A stretch of 64,000 bases of DNA from the NCBI GenBank assembly GCA_030272155.1, contig CP126193.1:3596001-3660000 (forward strand), given 5' to 3'. Numbering within the stretch: the first letter of the stretch is position 1; the number at the start of each line of letters is the position of its first letter. Origin of the DNA: Tetradesmus obliquus. Lineage: Eukaryota > Chlorophyta > Chlorophyceae > Sphaeropleales > Scenedesmaceae. The notes under the pieces were generated by a model that was not told the origin of the DNA, made no database searches, and worked only from the letters and a program-made list of their open reading frames with translations. Made by a program: the position numbers and the translations under genes. Shown piece by piece: positions 57,160 through 64,000 of the stretch.

Positions 57160-60100
57160 GTGTTTGATGCAGCAAGGTGGAGGCAGCACCGCAGCGTGCT
57201 GCGCTACTACAGACACATGACAAGTGAGACCCCCAACCTCAACACAGCTGTTAGCTGGTCACTGCAGCTGCTGCTCACAGACAGTGCAGGCACCAGTAGG
57301 CTGTCACACACAGAAGGTGCTTCTAAAGCAGCATCCACGTGTGCCTCCCTGTCGAGCTGCAGCACCCCTGCCACTAAACTGCAAATGGAAGGCACAGCAC
57401 CAAGCACTGCATCTCAGGTGGAACAAACCCAGCAAAACATTGTGCGCAGCAGCCCCCCTGAATTACCGTACTCCCGTAATGCAGCCTCATGCATGCAGCC
57501 GGTGCGGCAGCCGCACCTCCCACCTTCTACACAGCTGCTGCTAATCATCCTATCATCCCCCTAAACCTAATCCTTTCACACACCCCTCGCAGGCATCATC
57601 CCGCATCATGCTGCAGCCGCCGCAACTGCCGCAACTCCTTGCCTAAGCACTCAGCAACTGCTGTCACTCATCTCTCATGCCTGTCCACACCCCTCCACAG
57701 GCATAATCAGCAGCCGCACCGTGCTGGGCCTGCTGAAGCCGCCGCCACTGCCGCAACTCCTTGCTTGAAATGCACGCAGCGACTGCTGCGACTCATATGT
57801 TATGCTATGCCTGTCCACACCCCCTCCACAGGCATCATCAGCAGCCGCATCGTGCTGGGGCTGCTGAAGCCTATGCTGTACGTGGCGGGCATCAGCCTGG
57901 CGGTGTGCAGCTACCACAGCCTGGCGGACGCTGCCATACTCACACGCCTGGCACCCTGGGTGAGAGCAGTGCTGCTGCCGCTGGTGCTGCTGCTTTGGGA
58001 CAGCGGTTTGTAGCAATGCTGCGGCCAGGCAGCCAACCTGCCGCATGAACAGAACACGCAAGCACGTGCCGTGCAAGCCAGCTTGAGCCTGGGGAAAGCT
58101 GGCTGGGTGGGTGCTGGCTTGCGCTGCATGGCTGCATGGCAGAGCCGCACCTGATCACTACAACCTAAGGGCAGCAGCAGTTGCTTGGCCTTGAGTGAGA
58201 TGTCCCGCACACATAGCGGCTAAGATGCACTGCCATGCTGTGCGAAAGATCAGCATTGTTTTTCGATGTCGGCGCAGTTTGCTTGATCTCTTGGCGCTCC
58301 CAACAGCATAACATCTGGTTGTTACGCCTGCGGCCCATAATCTGTTACGTGCAACCTGACACACACGTATCCGCGTGTTGCTGCTGTGTCTGCTTTGTCT
58401 GCTGCTGCAGCTGTGCTTCCCCTGCGTGAACTTGAGCAGCAGCGGCGTCTTCAGCATCTCCACATTTGCGCTGTCGCTGCTGCTGGTGTTCCGCATCAAC
58501 TCATCATACGAGTGAGTATGCATCATTTGGGCAGCAGCGGTCTACGGCCTGCCTTTGCACTGCATATTGGCTCAACAACGCTTCCTGTCTTGCCAGCAGC
58601 AGCGCCAGCGGCAGCTGCGGACACGTCTTGCTGCAAACAAGCATATAAACATCTTGCTGCAAACAAGCATATAAACGTCTTGCTGCAAACAAGCATATAA
58701 ACATCTTGCTGCAAACAAGCATATAAACATCTTGCTGCAAACAAGCATATAAACATCTTGCTGCAAACAAGCATATAAACATCTTGCTGCAAACAAGCAT
58801 ATAAACATCTTGCTGCAAACAAGCATATAAACATCGCAGCATGTCCCCACGGTGCATGCTAGGCACCTGGCAACAGCACAGCTGAGCTACCAGCAACCAA
58901 CCTGCACCATCCACTTCACACCACCTCACATACACCTCACATTGCTTTGATTCAAAATGCATTGCCCCTGCAGGCGCTGGTGGGAGGCCCGTAGCTGCTG
59001 GACACAAGTTGTGGCAGAATGCACACACCTGGCAAACAAGACTGTGCAGCTGCTGCCCCCCGGCAGCCCCTGCAGCAGCATGCGGCCCGTGCTGCTGCGC
59101 TTCCTGAAGGCCTTCCCGGTGTGCTGGAAGGCCTACCTGCGGCGGCCTGGCAGCCGGCCGCTGCGGGAGCAGATTGAAGGGTGAGGGGTTGCGAGCTGCA
59201 ATGCGGCTGCTAACCAGATGGATGGCAGTGTCACTGCTGCTTCTGTTGTAGGAGCAGCAGGTGCTTTGCACAGATGGCATCCACTCACAACAACACAATA
59301 CGTACGTGTTCTGCAGCATCTGTACGTTGCATACTTCAAGGAGTGCATTTGTGCTGCTGCTGCTGCGTGTGTGCCAGCAGCAACATACTATTGAAATGTG
59401 CTGTGTATGTGTGTGCTGTAGGCTGCTGCAGCCTCAGGAGGCCTCCCTGCTGGTGGGGTCACCCAACCCAGCCAACACCTGCCTGCACATGATCGGGCAG
59501 ATCATCGCAGCCACAGACATGCGCATTGAGAGCAAGACACACCTAGATGAGAGTGTGCGCACGCTGCAGGGAGCAGCAGGCAGCTGCGACCAGATTCTGA
59601 CCACGCCGCTGCCGCTGTCATACACGCGGTGAGTAAGAGCAGCCGCAGGTTCATCAGCTGTGATGCTTGCAGTGATGTGGAAGCTGCTGGGCTGTTTGTT
59701 TTTGTGCATTGGCTGCTAAGCAGCTTCCAAAGCTGGAGCACCAGACACTGCAAACATACAGCCACAGAGCCCTGGCAAGAGCAGCTGAGCAAGCATCCAC
59801 ATACATGCATGCAATGACCCGTGCGTGCTGTGGTCCTGCTGATACCCATCTGTATGTTGATTGCAGGCACACGTCGCGCTTCCTGGTGCTGTGGCTGACC
59901 TTCCTGCCGTTCGTGACGTGGCAGGTGCGGGGCTGTGGTGACTATGCCACCAGCAGTAGCTGCAGTGCCCGCCTTTGCGGTGCTCAGCATCCACCTCAGC
60001 AGCAGCAGCACCTGGAGGTACAGCTGCTTGCCTTGCAGCACAACTGCTGTGCATCAGGCAGCCCGGGTGTCCGTAGCTCAGCTCGCTGCCGCTAAACACT

Positions 60101-60853
60101 GCCAGTGCTGCTGCGGTTTCTAACACTGCCGCCGCCGCTGCTGCTGCTGCTGCTGCTGCTGCTGCAGGAGCTGGTCTGGTGGAGCCTTCCTGTGTGCATG
60201 ATGATCAGCTTCCTGCTGTTTGGCATCGAGGAGATCGGCATGCAGATAGAGGAGCCCTTCGGCATACTGGCCCTGGACGTGAGTGGCTGTGGAATCGAAA
60301 GTAATGATAATATTGAACCAGAGTCGCAGCTGCGACTGCAAGATACTGTGTAGGCTGGCATATGCTGGCTGCTGTGTGTGCAAGCTGACACTGGATGATT
60401 GACAGCAACAGGCTCTCACTGGACACTTGCTAAGCAGGTTGTGTGATGGGTGCTGACAAGTTCCACAGCCCTAAGGGTTTGGCTGATCAGATCAAACAAC
60501 TGCAAACAGCAACAGCAGTAGCTATTTTAAATTATTCTGCTGCTCTGTAGTAGCACAGCTCCAATGCTCTGGGGGCACACACAGGAAAAAATATCCTTTT
60601 GGCCTCCAGCTGAATCCAGCTGCTGCTGCTGCCGCCTGCACTGCTGCCGCCTCCTGCACTGCTGCCGCCGCTCATGCTGCAGAACTACTGCGAGGATGTC
60701 GAAGCTGCGATTGACCAGGCTGCAGCAGATGCCGGCAGCATGCAGCAGCAGATACAGCAGCTAACGAGCCAGCACCACCTGCTGCCAAGCACACAAGCGG
60801 CCCAGAAGCAGCAATTGATGTGGTGTACAAGTAGGAGGATGGTGTGGGGATAG
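57160..60853 (+). CDS. Bestrophin-family (UPF0187) anion channel (5' incomplete)
   Basis: Exons join in phase: 57160-57223, 57832-57959, 58411-58511, 58974-59180, 59422-59628, 59867-59924, 60168-60278 and 60683-60853. Blocks in family order are VFDAARWRQHRSVLRYYRHM, SIISSRIVLGLLKPMLYVAG, FSISTFALSLLLVFRINSSY, ERWWEARSCWTQVVAECTHL, SRFLVLWLTFLPFVTW, LVWWSLPVCMMISFLLFGIE and EIGMQIEEPFGILALD, with a Gln-rich C-terminus. The ER-WWEAR and GIEEIG...EEPF signatures are characteristic. Plant and algal bestrophins are thylakoid chloride or bicarbonate channels (VCCN1, Chlamydomonas BST). The N-terminal targeting exon was not found, so the location is inference. Intron 3 holds a 26-bp minisatellite, and the exon 2 acceptor is triplicated. 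Confidence 0.87.
57593..57880. repeat. Three tandem copies of the bestrophin exon 2 acceptor
   Basis: Sequences of the form CAG|GCATMATCMSCMKCMKCAT (M, S and K mark ambiguous bases) begin at 57593, 57701 and 57832 (the real exon). Spacings are 108 and 131 bp, and CTGTCCACACCCCCTCCACAG-type tracts precede the last two. Only the 57832 copy continues into the conserved helix. Confidence 0.87.
57965..58095 (+). repeat. Second copy of the 56820-56955 segment
   Basis: TTTGGGACAGCGGTTTGTAG and GAACACGCAAGCACGTGC match the upstream copy. It starts immediately after the exon 2 donor at 57960. Confidence 0.8.
58627..58834. repeat. 26-bp minisatellite, eight copies
   Basis: Unit CTTGCTGCAAACAAGCATAT followed by AAACAT, starting at 58627, 58653, 58679, 58705, 58731, 58757, 58783 and 58809. 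Only one or two substitutions are visible. It sits in the bestrophin intron 58512-58973. Confidence 0.97.
60130..60167. repeat. (CTG)n at a bestrophin 3' splice site
   Basis: GCCGCCGCTG then (CTG)n ending CTGCAG immediately before the exon at 60168, forming the acceptor's pyrimidine tract. Confidence 0.88.
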
Positions 60854-62542
60854 CATCAGAGATAGGCACTGGCCATGTGGCTGCCAGTTGTACCATAACC
60901 AGAGCATGCATCACCAGTTTGTTGACGCGGCGATGGCGCTGTTAGGCCGTCATTCCAAGCACAAACCACCATTACCTTGAAGGTGCGCTGCCACCACATT
61001 GCTTTGCATCCCATGCTGACACAGAGCCACGACATATGTTGCAATTGGTTTGCTTTTCCTTTCTCGCGGTGAATGCTGATGTACAGAAGCTGTGGCTGTG
61101 GTGTGGGGCGGCCACATGATCTGGCGTGTGGGTAACCAAGGGCAAGGTGTTGTCCGCTGTAAAGCCTTTACCGCTGAGCGCTTTATATGCTGCTAGCAGA
61201 TCACAGCTCACGACAGTGCCTCAGCCAGCAGCACCTTACATCATTGCGGCAGCTGGTGATGCCATGCTTAAACCATCCGCTGCACAAATAGGTTTCCTTT
61301 AGGAAGGGACGATCAACAACAACAAGCTGCTGCCGCTGTCTGATAGCACTGGCACCTGCCAAGTCAGAGAACAATGGTGGAATTTGTCTAATTTAAATGC
61401 CTAAGAAAAAGAATCAACAACCACTTCATGTCGTGGGATCTACAAGCATGCTGCATACCTTGCCCAGAAATAGGTGTGGGAAGCCGCAGTCCTGATCTGC
61501 TCACTGCCAAGGCACAACATCCATGCAAGCTATCGCATTCTATGCTGCTACTCCGCCTCCATGCACTTGCGCTTCCTTCTATCTTGGGTACTAGCTATCG
61601 TCACAAAAAAGTTGCCCATGCTGATGCTTCATGCTGTCAGGACAACACCGTGCAACATATGCTACAACCACCTTGCTGCTACAACCACCAGACTGCTAGC
61701 TCTACCAGCTGCACTTAGCTATGCCATCAGCAGTTGACCACGCGCTGGCCTGGCCACAACAAACACCACCAACTCAACACAACTGTGGGATGGGGCATAT
61801 GGAGAGAACATCATGGGAACGTCATGTGTAACATGAGAGAGCGATGTCAAAACATGAAGGTCCTTCTGTCCCGTTGTAAAGCCTGCTGTGGTGACCACAG
61901 CAATGCACACAAACCAAAACTGTGCGCCAACCACTGAGTGCATTGGTTGAGTATACCGCTGCTCTACTGCCCTCCAGATTTAAAGTTCAAAGCAAGCTAT
62001 GCAACACATCTTGTTCCAGATGCACAGTGCAGCCAGTGTCTTCAGATATTCAAGGAAGGTGAATCTTGACGGATGCATACACTAATCCAGTTCATTATCA
62101 AGCCTCACAGTACCTGGTGCTCTTGAAACAATCAAAACGCAGCTCTGGCTGCACTCACGCTTCCAAGGGCATGTATGAAAACAGGTCTCGTCAGGAGCAA
62201 AATCCTGACACTTGTTGGACGCAAGCTGACGTCACAGCACGATGCACAGCACATCAACACAATGGTACATGTTGTCTGCACAACTCTGCCAACAATCGCA
62301 CAGCTCCGGACTCTCCCCCTCTCAAGGACACTGTATGCTTGAGAGGTAAGCACGGCTGCGTGCTTCCCGCTGTGTGGGACAAACTGGCAGCAGCATTGGA
62401 CGCTGCTGCACAACAAGTGACACACTCACGTTAGCCAACTCACAGGTACTCAACTGCCTGCGTCTCCTGCTGTGCATACACGCCAAGGCACATGTCACAT
62501 CTGTCATGTTATTTTGTTACTCCCCTGTACACAGCGTGTTAT
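60854..62542. other. Convergent intergenic region
   Basis: Holds the 3' regions of the bestrophin (+) and the beta-helix-like (-) genes. A TGTAA lies at 61158-61162. Short open frames only; no recognisable domain. Confidence 0.5.
61158..61162 (+). terminator. Candidate TGTAA polyadenylation signal of the bestrophin gene
   Basis: TGTAA about 305 nt after the stop at 60853. Distance and motif are compatible, but support is weak. Confidence 0.3.
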
Positions 62543-64000
62543 TTATGCGGGGGTGGGCTTCCTGGGGTACCATGACGGCCGGATCTTCTCCCCACCTGCC
62601 AGCTTGAGCCGCTTGGATTGTGTGGCCCGCTGCGCCTGGTACAGATCAGTCGGGTAGACAGGCTTATTGGGATCGTACCACACAAACCAGTCGCCAGCCT
62701 GCAGGCCAAGAGCAAGGACAGGCAGGGAGGGAAGGAAGGCGGAAATAAGCAGGAGAAGAAAGACGCAAGCTGGGTCAGCAATTGTCTTGTCGGTTCAGAA
62801 GCACTAGCATGGTGCTGACTGCCTGCTGCTAGCTATTGGACTGCAGAGCGGCAAGCACTGCCAGTAGCATCACCGTCAGCTGAAGCCAAACTGCAGAACA
62901 CAGTCACGCAACAGCACATCCAGCACCGCCCGGCCCTCTCACCTCCTTCACGTATCTGCTGTTGGTATCCACCGGCATGTCCACAACCACCTGTGCATAG
63001 CCCTGCAGGTAAGCCGGCCTGTTGTACACCCAATCCACACCCTTGATGCGCTGTGCGCGGCGCTGGTAGCGCTGCACGCTGCTGTCGGGCCGGCCGGGCA
63101 CCGGGATGCGGCTGGCGTACACGTTCCAGAACACGTTGTTGCTGCCAGCAAAGGGGAAGTGCTGCGGGTCGCCTGAGAAGTCCATCGCAGAGTAGCCGGC
63201 GCCCTGCAGAGCAGACAGCGGAGCGGAGGATGCAAGGAAGCAGCAGCGGCAGGGTCAGGATCAGCGCCACGGCAGCTGAGCAGCAAATAATGCAGAGTAG
63301 CTGGCTCCCTGGAGAGGCGGCGGCAGGATGCGAGGAAGAACACCGGAGGCAGGCGCCAGTCTGACATAAAGGCAAGTGACCAGCAGGCAGCTGCCAGCGT
63401 CAGCTTTGTGCTGGAATTTGTGGGTAAATGTGAGCTGAACAACTGTCTGGGTCCCGCTGCAAGCTGGTTTGCTCGTGCTGCGTATCATGAGCCTCACCAG
63501 GTCGATGTTGGTCCACAGGTTGTTGTGTGGCACGCCGCCGTGGTGGTCCAGTGTGAGGTCTGTGCCAAAGCCGCTGCTGAACACGTTGTGCGCGGAGTAG
63601 CCCGCCACCAGCAGCTCGTGGTACATGGATCTGCGCCAGCAGCAGCAGCAGCAGCGGCAGCAGCAGCAGCAGACAACACATAAGATACGCGCGGACCAGG
63701 ATATGCCTGTGCAACGTCTTCCTCAGCAGATCCAGCAGGCAACTCCTCGGCGCCAGACCTAGTGGTGCTATGCCTAGGGGCTCCTCCACAGCTCTTCCAC
63801 AGCAAACATACCAACAAACGGGCACGTTAGCTATGGCCCCAGCACATCTACACCCACCCACTGGACATCGCACACCCCACCACCCCGCCACCCCAGAGCC
63901 CACGCACCCTGTGATGTTGAACTTCTCAACGAGGTTGTCGAAGCAAGCCCAGTGCAGCGCAATGCCCATGTGGCCATCCTTGTCAGCGATCAGGCCGTCG
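62543..64000 (-). CDS. Secreted-type beta-helix/DUF4955-like protein (5' part beyond window)
   Basis: Exons join in phase on the minus strand: (beyond 64000)-63908, 63630-63498, 63203-62943 and 62698-62543. Visible protein: DGHMGIALHWACFDNLVEKF, SMYHELLVAGYSAHNVFSSG, FGTDLTLDHHGGVPHNNLWT, AGYSAMDFSGDPQHFPFAGS, NNVFWNVYASRIPVPGRPDS, AYLQGYAQVVVDMPVDTN and GDWFVWYDPNKPVYPTDLYQ, ending PSWYPRKPTPA. The repeated short strands, the D-H-H-G motif and the N-N-x-W-x-N pattern resemble right-handed beta-helix proteins, and DUF4955 in particular, as I remember the family. This assignment is from memory of the motif pattern, not a search. The N-terminus lies outside the window. Its exon 3 acceptor has a tandem copy. 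Confidence 0.6.
63200..63330. repeat. 105-bp tandem duplication of an acceptor and exon start
   Basis: Minus strand CAG|GGCGCCGGCTACTCTGC (exon at 63203) recurs as CAG|GGAGCCAGCTACTCTGC starting at 63308. A GGATGC(A/G)AGGAAG segment is also shared by the flanks. Confidence 0.85.
63636..63672. repeat. (CAG)n at a 3' splice site of the beta-helix-like gene
   Basis: On the minus strand (CTG)n with CCG leads to CTGGCGCAG directly before the exon at 63630. Confidence 0.82.

Noticed and set aside
58627-58834. Possible CRISPR-like array
   Set aside because: The units are contiguous with no unique spacers, and the setting is a eukaryotic intron; it is a minisatellite.

Overview
This is a nuclear window from a green alga, most likely chlorophycean (Scenedesmaceae-like; this placement is inference). 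Genes are broken by many short GT-AG introns. Low-complexity CAG/CTG tracts occur in exons and introns. One gene encodes only the CuA-bearing half of cytochrome c oxidase subunit II, and a nuclear, separately encoded COX2B is a chlorophycean hallmark. I saw no operons, prokaryotic features, rRNA genes or CRISPR arrays. Gene models below were built by hand: exon joins were accepted when splice sites, reading phase and family motifs agreed.

Layout. 2.1-3.6 kb (-): a four-helix MARVEL/synaptophysin-like membrane protein, 5' end unresolved. 3.6-9.7 kb: no gene I can support. 9.7-12.4 kb (-): a plant-type RR-TZF CCCH zinc-finger protein with a Gln-rich tail. 12.9 kb: a degenerate tRNA-like sequence. 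15.3-18.6 kb (-): a FIST-domain protein. 19.4-26.2 kb (-): arginyl-tRNA--protein transferase (ATE1) with a polyGln insert and a 2.9-kb repeat-filled intron. 27.7-32.9 kb (-): a membrane-anchored GH5-like glycoside hydrolase. 33.5-35.2 kb (-): COX2B. 36.9-38.0 kb: doubtful (-) exons. 38.3-41.0 kb (+): patatin-like lipase. 41.9-45.8 kb (-) and 46.6-50.9 kb (+): two divergently transcribed secreted PLA2c-type paralogues. 51.6-55.4 kb (+): LCAT-family acyltransferase/lipase. 57.2-60.9 kb (+): bestrophin-type anion channel. 62.5 kb to the window end (-): a beta-helix/DUF4955-like protein, partial.

Two themes stand out. First, four consecutive genes (38-55 kb) encode lipid hydrolases or acyltransferases from three families, including a head-to-head paralogue pair; this looks like a lipid-remodelling neighbourhood. 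Second, at least six genes carry tandem duplications with a period of about 93-131 bp that copy an exon end together with its splice site into the adjoining intron. CTG repeats also sit directly in the polypyrimidine position of many 3' splice sites. Together they suggest that tandem duplication and trinucleotide expansion at exon borders are shaping introns in this genome. This is my main candidate for something not previously described.
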